This document shows, piece by piece, positions 12,280 through 23,599 of a DNA stretch of 64,000 nucleotides. The notes beneath the pieces were generated by a model that was not told the origin of the DNA, made no database searches, and saw only the letters and a list, made by a program, of their open reading frames with translations. The DNA is from Rhizophagus clarus (taxonomy: Eukaryota > Glomeromycota > Glomeromycetes > Glomerales > Glomeraceae). Position numbers and translations under genes: made by a program. The stretch's first letter is position 1. Each line of letters starts with the position of its first letter. Location: positions 825,703-889,702 of the forward strand of contig BLAL01000315.1 in NCBI GenBank assembly GCA_015698045.1, written 5' to 3'.

Positions 12280-13600
12280 AATATGGATACCGAAGTTACA
12301 AGCCAGAATTTGAAATTAAGGTAAGAGGAGAAGGGATTTTTCGTGTGTTCTTTTCTTTAAGAAACGTTTCTAACGTTTCTTTTTTCTTTTTTTAGGTTGT
12401 CGGATAAAAATCATGAACCCGGACTTTGGAAATATGTAAGTGGAGAAGGGGGGATTATAGTATTTCATTTTTTAAGAGAAACGTTTCTAACACTTCTCTT
12501 TTTTTTTTATAGGTTTCCAGACGAATAATACAACCTGGACTAGGTAAAAGGGTAGGGAAGTGGATTTTTTTTATTAAATTCTTTAAGAAACGTTACTAAA
12601 CGTTTCTTTCTTCTTTTTTTTAGGTAGCTGGACGAATAATATGACCCAGACTAAGTAAAAGGGTAGGGGAGTTGGTTTTTTTAATTAAATTCTTTAAGAA
12701 ACGTTACTAAACATTTTTTTCTTCTTTTTTTTAGGTAGCCAGACGAATAATACGATCCGGACTAGGTAAAAGGATAGGGGAGTAGGTTTTTTTTATTAAA
12801 TTCTTTAAGAAATGTTACTAAACGTTTCTTTCTTCTTTTTTTTAGGTTGCCAGACGAATAATATGACCTGGACTTTGAAATTTGGTAAAAAGAGTGTTAA
12901 GGATTGGGATTGAAACGTTACTAAATGTTTCTTTCCTTCATTTTTTTAGGTTGTTGAATAAAAATTACGAACCTGGACTTTGAAATTATGTAAGTGGAGA
13001 AAGGGGAATTATAATATAGGGTCTTTGCAATAGAAAGGTATGAAACTCAAAAAAAAATAAAAATTTAATTAATATTAAATTTACACTTATTTTAGTATAA
13101 AAAACATAATTAGCATATAAAGTAAATTTAAAAAATTTTTTGAGTTTCGTACCTTTCTATTGCAAAGATCCCATATTTCTTATTTTTTTAAGAGAAACGT
13201 TTCTAATGCTTCTCTTTTTCTTTTTTATAGGTTTTCGGACGAATAATATGATCCAGACTAGGTAAAAGAGTAGGGAGTGGGTTTTTTTTATTAAATTCTT
13301 TAAGAAACGTTACTAAATGTTTCTTTCTTTTTTTTAGGTTGCCAGATGAATAATACAACCTGGACTTTGGAATTTGGTAAAAAAAGTGTTGAGGATCAGA
13401 ATTTTTGTTATATTCTTTAAGAAATGTTACTAAACGTTTCTTTTCTTCATTTTTTTAGGTTGCCAGACAAAAATTATGAACCTGGACTTTGGAATTATGT
13501 AAGTGTAGAAGGGGGGATTATAATATTTCTTATTTTTTGAGAGAAACATTTTTAACGCTTCTCCTTTTCTTTTTTATAGGTTTCTGACAAATAATACAAT
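12280..13600 (+). repeat. Tandem array of exon-like units bounded by splice signals
   Basis: About ten units of roughly 105-150 bp repeat the same order: a branch-point-like CTAAC or TACTAAAC, a long pyrimidine tract ending in TTTTTTTAG or TTTTATAG, a conserved core of about 40 bp beginning GGTTGCCAGACGAATAATA, and then GGTAAAAG or GTAAGTGG. The cores are at about 12395, 12513, 12624, 12735, 12845, 12949, 13230, 13337, 13459 and 13580. The minus strand of the core is open in one frame. A MITE sits in one unit. No surrounding gene was found that would use these units. Confidence 0.65.
13018..13172. mobile_element. MITE inside the exon-like tandem array
   Basis: The left terminal repeat GGGTCTTTGCAATAGAAAGG (from 13019) continues as TATGAAACTCAAAAAA. 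The right end, reversed, reads GGGATCTTTGCAATAGAAAG and continues as GTACGAAACTCAAAAAA. The pairing is about 37 bp per arm around an AT-rich core. Comparison with neighbouring units shows it split the ATAATATTTC sequence, leaving ATA or ATAT on both sides. Confidence 0.75.
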
Positions 13601-13793
13601 AAAATACCAATAGTTATTTGCAATTATTAATTTTGTATTTGCATGATTAAATCAAATTTTAAGTAATTGAAGTTATGTTTGAAATTATGTTCAATCTGTG
13701 TTGATAATCCTGGTAAAAATTTATTGATTTCAGCCAAATTTTGTTAAATGTGTTGAATGTGTGTTGAATGTGTGTTAGTAATTTGATGATATA

Positions 13794-15445
13794 CAGTGGG
13801 CGTCAAAACAAACGCACCAAAATTTAATAATTATAAAATCACGTGTCTATCGATCAAAATAAACTGAATTAATTTAATATTTTCGAATTAAGTAATATAG
13901 GTGTTGATCTTTAAAATTATAAATATTACCCCTATTTTGTATTACATAATTTACCGTTATGTAATTTTTTTCTCATAACTATGGTGCGTTTATTTTGCCG
14001 TTTTGTAAAAAATGTAAAAATAAAGCGTAAAAAATTTTTTTTTTTATGTTTTATATTAAAATTTTTACAAAAACACTTTTCCCTACATATGTTCGTTTAA
14101 AAAAAAATATTTTTTATTAATAACTTTTAAGGCACAATTATCTACTGAACAGAGAGCTCAAGCTATTATGATGCTTAAAAAAGGATATTCAACAAGGGAA
14201 ATTGCTGCTAAAGTTGGTTGCAAAAGTCATACAACTATCGTAAGACTAAAAAAGAAGTATGAGGAAACAGGTAAAGTTCAAAACAAGCCCTGTCCAGGCC
14301 GTCCATGTAAGCTGAATGAACGTGATGAACGTAATATTGTAAGAAGCATAATGACAAGAGAATGTTCCAACATGGTTCAAATTCAAAAATCATTAAAGGT
14401 TAATGATGATATTGAAGTGAGCGTAAGCACAGTACGCAGGGCATTAAAGAGAAATGGTTTAGCAGCTCGGGTGAAGCGTAAGAAACCGCTATTGTCAAAA
14501 AAATACTGTGAGAAACGTCTAAATTTTGCGAAGAGGTATAAAGATTGGACGGTAAGTGACTGGAATAAAGTGGTATGGTCTGACGAGTCAAAATTTCAAA
14601 TATTTGGCTCAGACGGCCGCCAATATTGCTGGAAATGCCCAAAAGACCCACTTCAAGACGCTCATGTGAAACCTACCGTTAAATTTGAAGGTGGTAGTAT
14701 TTTTGTATGGGGATATTTCACCTCTTCGGGTGTAGGATACTTGGTAAGAATAGAGGGTGGATTGGATGCAGAATTATATTGTAAAATATTGGAAGAAGAC
14801 CTTATGGGCACTCTTCACTACTATGATTTGGATACTAATGACATTATATTCCAGCAAGACAACGACCCAAAACACACTGCAACTCGTACTAAGCAGTAGT
14901 TTGAAGACAATGAAATAGAAGTTTTATCATGGCCACCTCAATCTCCCGATCTTAATCCAATAGAGCATCTGTGGAATGACATTGATCGTCATCTCAGGGC
15001 TTTGGATATTGAGATTAGAGGTAAAGACATGTTATGGGAATAAATTTCTAATGTGTGGAATGAAACGGCTTTAGAAGCATGTTCTAAGTTAATAGAAACA
15101 ATGCCAGAACGAATCAATGATGTAATTAAGGCAAAAGGGGGGTATACACGATGGTAAAAAATATTTGGATATATTTTTAATTAGATTTAATTTGAATTGT
15201 TTTTATTTTTTTAATAAATTCGTAATATACAATAAAGCGGCAAATTAAACGCACCAATATTTTAATAAAAATCAAGTAATTATAAAAAATCTGGCTTAAT
15301 AATTATTATTAAAATTAATACAATATAAAGATCATATGACATATTAAATATTTAGTAAATATTACGTTGATACAATTTTAAATGATCGAAAATCATATGA
15401 TTTAGTAATTTATAAATTTTGGTGCGTTCGTTTTGACGCCCACTG
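13794..15445 (+). mobile_element. Complete Tc1/mariner-like element
   Basis: Terminal inverted repeats CAGTGGGCGTCAAAACAAAC (from 13794) and, reversed from 15445, CAGTGGGCGTCAAAACGAAC continue as GCACCAAAATTTA, giving more than 30 paired bases. TA dinucleotides flank both ends (13792-13793 and 15446-15447). The 1652-bp body contains one transposase gene with two in-frame stops. Well-matched ends with a mutated gene suggest a fairly young but probably non-autonomous copy. Confidence 0.93.
14168..15157 (+). pseudogene. Tc1-like DD34E transposase with two in-frame stops
   Basis: The frame is open from 14168 to a TAG at 14897-14899 and then continues in the same frame to 15157 with one more stop (TAA near 15042). 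The N-terminal part is a homeo-like helix-turn-helix (GYSTREIAAKVGCKS), then a GRP-type linker (CPGRPCKLNERD) and a second HTH (VSVSTVRRALKRNGLAARV). The catalytic core has KVVWSDESKF, IIFQQDNDPKHTA and SPDLNPIEHLWNDID (DD34E). Translation probably begins upstream of 14168, because the same frame gives a family-typical AQLSTEQRAQAIMMLKKG run from about 14130. The first stop replaces the residue before FEDN, usually Trp, so TGG to TAG is likely. Confidence 0.9.
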
Positions 15446-15447
15446 TA

Positions 15448-16080
15448 CAAATGTGCATGATTTTAAAAAATGTACATATCAGATATATAAATATAAAAAA
15501 TGCGATTTAATTACTAATAATATAGTATAAGATTATGATTGGATAAATGTCACGTGATTGCAGTTCATTTGTTATTGTTTGCATACATAAGATCAAAAAA
15601 TAGTTTTTCTTTTATTCTGGTTTTCTCTTATCTCTTATTTTTTTTATTCATTACTTTTTTCTTTTATTTAAATTATTATTTAAATATTACATATATTTAT
15701 TTTTATTTTATTATAAAAGAAATTTTATTAAACAAAAAGTTGTTTTAATAGGAATACTTTACGCAAAAAAATAAAATATTTGGTGTTCACGTAATTTTTT
15801 ACCTTTAAATATAATTAATTTTATCTGATTATTGTTCTTTCTATTATCTTTTTAAAATAATGAAACATGTTTGTATAATTTAATAAAATAAGTACAGATG
15901 TTTTGTTTTCTTTATTTTTTGGTCTTTATTATTTATACTAATTGTATCATTTTTTTTCATTACTACTAATTTATTTTCTTTTATCATTACTAACTGTATT
16001 TCTTTTACTACTAATTTTATCTTTTTTTGTCACTATTAACTTTATCATATTTTTATTGTTACTAACCATACTTTGCTGAA
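15448..16080. other. AT-rich intergenic DNA
   Basis: No gene is recognised. From 15930 to 16060 short T-rich phrases (CATTACTACTAATTT, TTTTATCATTACTAACT) repeat loosely, without a recognisable element. Confidence 0.5.
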
Positions 16081-16545
16081 ATCTTCAAATCTGCTACAAT
16101 ATCTTAATGATACATTTTCAACATCTTCACAATAACATCACAATTTTTTTAAATGATATCGTAACGATATATTTATGATAATCTTAACGATACCTTTTCA
16201 ATATCCTCGCGATATTTGAAATTTGATATCGTTCTGATATCATTCTGATATTATATCGATTTATAGTCTCGATGTCATGATGATGTTGAAATGGAAATTG
16301 TGATGTTATCGTGATGATGTTGAAAATGTATTGTTAAGATTATCATAAATATATCATCATGATATTATTTAATATATTGTCACGATATCATTTAAAAATT
16401 AATATTATCGTGAAGTTGTTGAAAATGTATCGTTAGGATATTATAATTATGTCGTTATGGTATCATTAAGATCGCTAAATATTTTATTGAAATATCGTGA
16501 TGACATTTAAACTGTATCAGGATGATAATGAAACGTAGTAGATAC
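16081..16545. repeat. Foldback repeat built from ATCGTGATGATGTTGAAAATG motifs
   Basis: The segment ATGATACATTTTCAACATC... (16105-16215) is the inverse of GATGATGTTGAAAATGTATTG... (16300-16440). The two arms contain multiple GATATCGT, AACGATA and ATAATCTTAACGATA motifs. No ends or target duplication could be fixed. It has no coding capacity. Confidence 0.6.
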
Positions 16546-16689
16546 ATTCAATAAATTAAATCAATTTTAATTGGTTTAAATTAATTTGTTTATTAATTAA
16601 TTAATATATATATTTTTTATAATGCAATTATGACAATTATGATGTTTAATTATTATTTAATTGTTAAATATTGCGAATTACGGTAATTA

Positions 16690-17600
16690 AAGGAAGAATA
16701 TCTCTATCTCTGGATAGGATAACATAAAATAACGTGATGATATCAGTTCAACACTAATATTATATTGAAACTTGTTAAAATGCTGAATTAGAGTGTCTGG
16801 ATTATGGCGCAAGCTCTGCGAAATTAAAGTTATGATCGTACCTGATTAAATTAAGCCGAAACACTTAAACCTAAAAGAAACAGAAGAAACGTTATTATAA
16901 TGTTCCTTATAAAAAAAAAGAAAAAGAAAAGAAAAAAAGAAAATTTATATAACATTTCTTACAAAAAAAAAAAAAAAAAAAATATTAAGTTTCGCATGTC
17001 TCTCACCGGATGGTTAACATAAAACAACGTGACTATATCATTATGACACTAATATTATATTGAAACTTGTTAAAAATGTTGAATTGATGAACCTAAAAAA
17101 AACAGAAGAAACGTTATTATAACATTCCTTACAAAAAAAAGAAAAGAAAAAAAGAAAATTCATATATTCTTACAAAAAAAAAAAATATTAAGTTTCGCAT
17201 CTCTCTCACCAGATGGTTAACATAAAACAACGTGACGATATCGTTATGACACTAATATTATATTAAAACTTGTTAAAAATGTTGAATTGATGAACCTAAA
17301 AGAAACAGAAGAAACGTTATTATAACGTTCCTTACAAAAAAAAGAAAAGAAAAAAAGAAAATTCATATATTCTTACAAAAAAAAAAAATATTAAGTTTCG
17401 CATCTCTCTCACTGGATGGTTAACATAAAACAACGTGACAATATCGTTATAACACTAATATTATCTTGAAACTTGTTTAAAATATTGAATTGATAAGTTT
17501 CTGATTACGACGCAAGTTTCTGCGAAATTAAAAATACGGTCGTGCCTGGTAAATTACTTAGACATCTCTCTTTCCGAATGCTAATATAAAACAACGTGAT
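16690..17600. repeat. About 200-bp satellite, four to five units
   Basis: The motif CATAAAACAACGTGA recurs at about 17020, 17221, 17424 and 17585, and GAAACAGAAGAAACGTTATT at about 16877, 17098 and 17305, giving a period near 202-220 bp. Each unit contains TTAAGTTTCGCAT, CTCTCACC(A/G)GATGG, ACACTAATATTAT and an A-rich block. No coding capacity is visible. Confidence 0.75.
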
Positions 17601-18414
17601 GATATCATTATGATGCTAGAACAATCGCATTCCCAAGTATAAAAAAGAAGGGAAATAATACTATACCAAAACTTTCTTTGCGCACATTCCGAATTTCGTT
17701 CGAATTTCGTCACAAATATTATTATACACTACTATTAAAAAATTTTTCTTTTTTAAAAAAAAATAATAATAAATAGATAAATAAATAAAAAAATACATCC
17801 CGAATTTCTGTTATATTGTTAAAAAATATTTCTAAACAATATTTGCACAGCGAGAGCTAAAATTTGTAAAACAATTAATATTATTATAAATAACTTTTTG
17901 TTTCGTACCTGTCAAGATGTCGAATAAACTATTTTTCAATGTTAAGATTACGCCAAAATAAAAAATAGACGCGTATATGATTGTTAATATTATTAAGAAA
18001 TATTTTAAATAGATTGACAATATTAAAATGTAAGTTATTACAGTAAAATGTAGAGAATGGAGTAGAAATAACCGTCGTGCGAATATTTTAACAAACAAAC
18101 AATGATTTTGATTGGATAATCAATACAAAGTCACATTATCACGTGATAAGTAATGGACCAGTCATGATACCATAACGATATCAAAATGATATTGTTGCAT
18201 TTATTTAATAAAAAAAAGATACTGTATCATTTTGATATTGTTAAAACAATAATGAATTTAATGAGTAAACGTAGTATAAACTTATATGTATATTGTAAAT
18301 TTATTAACATAATATTACTAATAAAGCTATATAGCCGTAAAATAATAATTATTTTTTATCCACAAATCAATTTTCGTATCATAGACAAAGTAAACTTTCT
18401 GTACATGGTCAATT
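17601..18414. other. AT-rich DNA between the satellite and a minus-strand gene
   Basis: No gene is recognised. A copy of the CATAACGATATCAAAATGATATTG motif at 18170-18195 relates it to the foldback repeat at 16.1-16.5 kb. Confidence 0.45.
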
Positions 18415-18614
18415 ATTGATATCGGGAAGATTCTTCTTCAGCGAATGTCTTGGCTTGTCTGAATGCGAAAAAGAGGACATTTCAATATGTTGTGAATTCT
18501 GTTAATATTGTCAAACCAATCAATTGTAATAAAGGCATAATATTTATTATCATTGCCTTTGTATTTGAAGATCTCTTTTATAATCGCATAACATTCACCA
18601 CTGTCTTCCTCGTG

Positions 18615-19590
18615 TAGGGCTCCGATCGGTTTCGGTAATTACCAAACCGTACCGACCGGTTTCGGTATCAGAGCGGTTTCAGTTTTATGATTTATCGAAC
18701 TGAAACTTTCGGTTTCGGTATCAGTTTTGCAATTTACTGAACTGATTTACCGATAATAAAAACGTTTTTTTTTATAAGAAAAACGTAAATAATGTAGTTA
18801 AAAAAAAACGTTGCGAAACGTTTTTTACATAAACGTTTGATATAAAAAATAACGATTCGCAACGTTATTTTTGCGGAACTTGTAAAAAATGTTGCGAAAC
18901 GTTTTTTACATAAACGATTTGATAAAAAATAACATTTCGCAATGTTATTTTTGCGAAACTTGTAAAAAACGTTGCGAAACGTTTTTTACATAAACGATTT
19001 GATAAAAAAAATAACGTTTCGCAACGTTATTTTTGCGGAACTTGTAAAAAACGTTGCGAAACGTTTTTTACATAAACAATTTATTATGAAAAATAACGAT
19101 CCGCAACGTTATTTTTGCGAACATTGTAAAAAATGTTGCGAAACGTTTTTTACATAAACGTTTGATATAAAAAAAATAACGTTTCGCAACGTTATTTTTG
19201 CGAAACTTGTAAAAAACGTTGCAAAACAGAAATTTAATATAGAAAACAACGTTTCGCAACGTTATTTTCCTTTTTATTTAAAAACTTTGCGAAACGTTTT
19301 TATAAAACGATTTAATATAAAAAAAACGTCTCGCAACGTTTTTTTTTGTCACTTTAATAAAAAACGTTGCGAAATGTTTTTTTATGGATGATTTGATAAG
19401 AAAAAATCGTTTTGCAACTTTTTTTTTGCTAAACGTTGCGAAACGTTTTTTACTAAACTCGTTCGGTAAATCAGTTCGGTTTTCGGTAATTACTGATCGG
19501 TTTCGGTAATCATTAATACCGATACCGATTAATTCAGTTCGGTATTGGTTTTTGCAAAAACCGAACTGAACCGAACCGATCGGAGCCCTA
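18615..19590. mobile_element. Non-autonomous hAT element (family of the 41.4-kb hAT), copy 1
   Basis: The ends TAGGGCTCCGATCGGTTTCG (from 18615) and CCGATCGGAGCCCTA (ending 19590) are inverted repeats. Flanks TCCTCGTG (18607-18614) and TCCTTGTG (19591-19598) are an 8-bp duplication with one change. The interior is a series of inverted AACGTTGCGAAACGTTTTTT motifs with no transposase. It lies within the coding sequence of the KDZ-like gene: the protein frame reads ISDVITIH up to the duplication and resumes on the other side. Small ORFs inside it (for example 18972-19157) are translations of the repeat. Confidence 0.95.
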
Positions 19591-22265
19591 TCCTTGTGTA
19601 TTGTTATGACGTCACTAATATGAAGATGTACTTTGGAAAAGACGCCATCGCTTTCTTCCATAGTGTATGTCGCCAATTCATACCAGCTTATTTGAGAATA
19701 TATAAGAGCTGACTTTTATCCAATGTCCATAAATGAAAGAAGCAGCTCAGATTTGAAATTTGGCAAATTTTTCATGATATTTTCACGATCCTGACGGGAC
19801 AAGCTTCTCTTTAAGATAATATTTGTAATAAAATCCACTGGAGATGAAATCGCTATATAAAATAAAATTACGTTAATAATTGCGGAAATATTATTATTAT
19901 AAAATTGTAATACAAACCTTCTTCATTTTCTTCCAGTTCTTGTTCATTTGATACCTTGTCTTTAGTAATATACCAATTAGTCAATAAATTTCTAAAATTT
20001 GAGGACATAGTAGCGAAACCTCTACAAGGTTGTGATAATCTTTGATCTGCGCCTCCATCTACTAAATGACGAATTGCAAAGAGTGTAGTATACCGCTTTA
20101 ACAAGTCTAGCTCAACATTCTTGCAATTTATTTGTGGTACCATTGCTTTAAAGATCTGATACACCATCTCTTTGATACCAACTTGAGTGTTTATAAAAAT
20201 ACCATAAGTCCTTGCATGTACCAGCAAGTAGATATTGATATGCAGGTTTGGTAAGTTAGCAAATTCAGGGAAAACCTAAAGCCACATTATTAAATAATAT
20301 TTTATATATTGATAAATAAAAAATAAAAAATTATATAAGAATTATGAATAATTGTACCTTTGGAAGAATTTTCATTTTTTCTTCAAGGCATTTTTGTAAT
20401 TCGTCATACGAATCTAATGTAAACTTACTTTCAAAAACCATCCTCATTGTTTTTGCTACATATACCCAATAAGCAATTATTACATTTTTCGCCATGTTAA
20501 TGCGTGATTCTTGAATTTGTTGCAGAATGCTTCTGGATTCATTTTCCTTTAAGCTTGATGTTTCTAAAAAACTATTAAGTATAAAAGGCATTATCATAGC
20601 GAGCTTAAGATAGTCAGACATCATGAAACTAGCATTGTGACTAATTGGATTTGGCAAACGAGACCATTTTTTTGGTTTCTCAAAGTTCTTTCAGGCTTTG
20701 ATAAACTCGTCCTCTCCTTTTTGTGAAAATAATTCGCACCTGTGGAAATCAAAAAGCTTTATTAAAAGATTTTGTTCGTTACATATCTAGCTAAAGTTAA
20801 TTAAATTCAAAGATCATACGTTAATTTAAGAAGTCGTCCAATCTTCCCAGCAGTTGCATGATATACATCTTGAGGTGTCTGTAGATGCTTTTCTTTTAGC
20901 AGCCTATCCAAAATGCTAGGCCTTGTTCTTAGTCCAAACTCAGTATAAAGTCATCTTTGCCTTGTAGTAGCAGGTTCGTTAAATATCTCTTTAAATTGAT
21001 CGTCAGTGATGTGATGATATCTTGATGTTGCTGGTACATCCTGAGAGAAGTTAGTAAGTGATTCTCGAGAGGCTGTACAAGTGCGACAACCTTTATTGGC
21101 ATTATGTCGTAATACACTACACATGTCATTCCCTTATGGTAAATCAGCAGTTACAACACCTAAACTGGCTATCACTCAAGCATCTTGGCCATTCACTTCC
21201 ATTAATTTTCCTTGTTCGAATTCTTTCATTTCAGAAATAAATGGCAATATGAATTCATTGAAATTACCACCGAAAGGAACAAATCCGAGAACAAAGTGAT
21301 TTTTGAGCAACTTTCTTTGACGGGCAGGCATATTTCCAAACTGCACATAAACACCTCCTAACGAATGATAAACATTCCTAAATGTTCCAAAATCATCGTA
21401 GTATATGTCCAAAAACAGCTTATAAACCGGAATTGTTGGAGATGGTGGCTACCTTATGGAAATATATTCTGAAGGATGTTGATAAGAGAACGTTACATTA
21501 CGAATGCGCCAGTGTGTATGATGTTTATAAAGTATTTCAGTAATTCGTAGTGTATCTGCAGCAACCTTTTCTGAAATTTGTGATGTTGTTATTGTCAAGA
21601 CTGGTTCATCTTATAACCAAACTTTTCTGGAAAGAGAGCGATTTTGTCTTAATTCTCCCTTAAAAGTTCCAGGCAAGTCACTATAATCTAGAACTTTTTG
21701 GATTCTCAGCCGATACTGTTGGTTCTCTTTATTTAATAATATCGCTCTCAATCTGCCAAGTTTTCGTTCATTGTCGTAATAGTAAACAAAATCGCCGCAT
21801 TGGTATATCTCTATTATATACATATGAAAAAAGTATTAGTCTCTTGTACTTTATTGCTTCGCCTCTCTACCATCAGCTTGCATTTAATAAATAATTACCC
21901 CCTAATATTATTAATTGTTCTTGACCGAAAAGAGGTGACTCTGCCCATAAGGTACCATACCAGTACTCAGATTTTGTTTTTGAATTGACACCAGCATCAA
22001 AATACATTTCCTTTAATAGTGATGGGTTGTTAAGAACATTCCAAATGATATCACTTATTGAAAGTTGATATGCCATCTTTGAATCCTTTAAAGTTGATGG
22101 TGTTTTTTTTGATGAAATTGACACAGGTCGAATGGTGGCAAATCGGTTACCAATCAGCTATCAATCGGGTATCTTATTGATAACTGATTGATTCAATAAG
22201 TATTTAATCGGGTGGCCGATTGATAGCCGATTTCCACCAAAATCCGTCATCAATCGGGCAGGCCG

Positions 22266-22745
22266 ATTGATGGTCAACTGATGGTCGATTGATGGTCGAT
22301 TGATGGTCGATTAATGGTCAAAATATGGTCAAATGGTCGAATTATGGTCAAATTATGGTCAAATTATGGTCGAATTAAGGTCAAATTATGGTCAAATTTA
22401 AGGTCAAATTATGGTCAAATTATGGTCAAATTAAGGTCAAATTAAGGTCAAATTATGGTCAAATTAAGGTCAAATTAAGGTCAAATTAAGGTCAAATTAT
22501 GGTCGAATTATGGTCGAATTATGGTCAAATTATGGTCAAAATTATGGTCGAATTATGGTCGAATTAAGGTCAAATTAAGGTCAAATTATGGTCGAATTAT
22601 GGTCAAATTAAGGAGGTCAAATTAAGGTCAAATTAAGGTCAAATTATGGTTAATTTATGGTCAATTTATGGTCAATTTATGGTCAAATTATGTGGTCAAA
22701 TTATGTAGTCAAATTATGGTCAATTATGGTCAATTGATGGTCGAA
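22266..22745. repeat. 11-bp tandem array GGTCAAATTAT
   Basis: More than 40 units of GGTCAAATTAT or GGTCAAATTAA, with GGTCGAATTAT variants, run head to tail. At the left they grade into ATTGATGGTCG units that match the ATCAATCGG sequence of the element ends. The array probably grew from the terminal sequence of the 22119-26905 insertion. Confidence 0.9.
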
Positions 22746-22965
22746 TGACCAATTTTTGTAGAATAATATAATGAATAATAAAATTTATTATAGCACATAA
22801 TAAAACACATAGTATCTTTATTTATATTAATAACAGATAAGTATTTAAAATAAAAACATTTATTATAATAATATGTTAGTATATGACTAATAAAGTTAGT
22901 AATATTTAATAAATAAATAGTAAAGCGTAAATATAAAAAGTTAGTAATAATTATAATAAAATACA

Positions 22966-23215
22966 CAAATACAAAAAGTTAGTATTATGAAGAGTTTGAT
23001 AAAATGTATAAAAAAAAAAAAGAAAAATACGTGATGATGTTAGTAAAATATAAAAAAAAAAAAGAATAACATTAGTAATAATAAAATACACAAATACAAA
23101 AAGTTAGTATTATGAAGAGTTTGATAAAATTTATAAAAAAAAAAAAAAAGAAAAATACGTGATGATGTTAGTAAAATATGAAAAAAAAAGAATAATATTA
23201 GTAATATTAAAAAAA
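22966..23215. repeat. Two to three copies of a 117-bp unit
   Basis: AATACACAAATACAAAAAGTTAGTATTATGAAGAGTTTGATAAA is found at about 22967 and again at 23086. Each copy is followed by an A-rich stretch and AATACGTGATGATGTTAGTAAAATAT. A shorter third copy follows. No coding sequence is seen. Confidence 0.7.
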
Positions 23216-23599
23216 GGTAAAGTTAATATTATAAAATAAAATATAGTCAGTAATCATTACCATAAATTTAATGGCAAAAATACAATAATTAATATACTTG
23301 TAAAATGTAATGAGAGTAAGAAGAAAACAGAAAAGAAAGGGTGTATGATTTTTGAAAAATAAACAGAGTCACGTTTGGTTATTTATATGCATGTTAAGAT
23401 CAGGTCACATGCATAAGATCAGACCAAATTTTGATTGGTTAATAATAGATAAATTGAAAACCTACTATCGTTAGTTGTAATTTTTCATCTCATATAGTCA
23501 TATATTATAATTTGCCTTGGACTTTCGGATACCTAATTTTTTTAATAATATTAACTTATTTAAAATAAATTTAATAAAAAGTGTATTGTTTTTTTAAAA

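Noticed and set aside
15539-15748. 69-codon ORF with a hydrophobic Phe/Tyr/Leu-rich peptide
   Set aside because: T-rich low-complexity DNA gives such frames throughout the window; no other support.
18972-19259. ORFs inside the hAT MITE, also at 24367-24552 and 29885-30097
   Set aside because: They are translations of the AACGTTGCGAAACGTT repeats in either direction.
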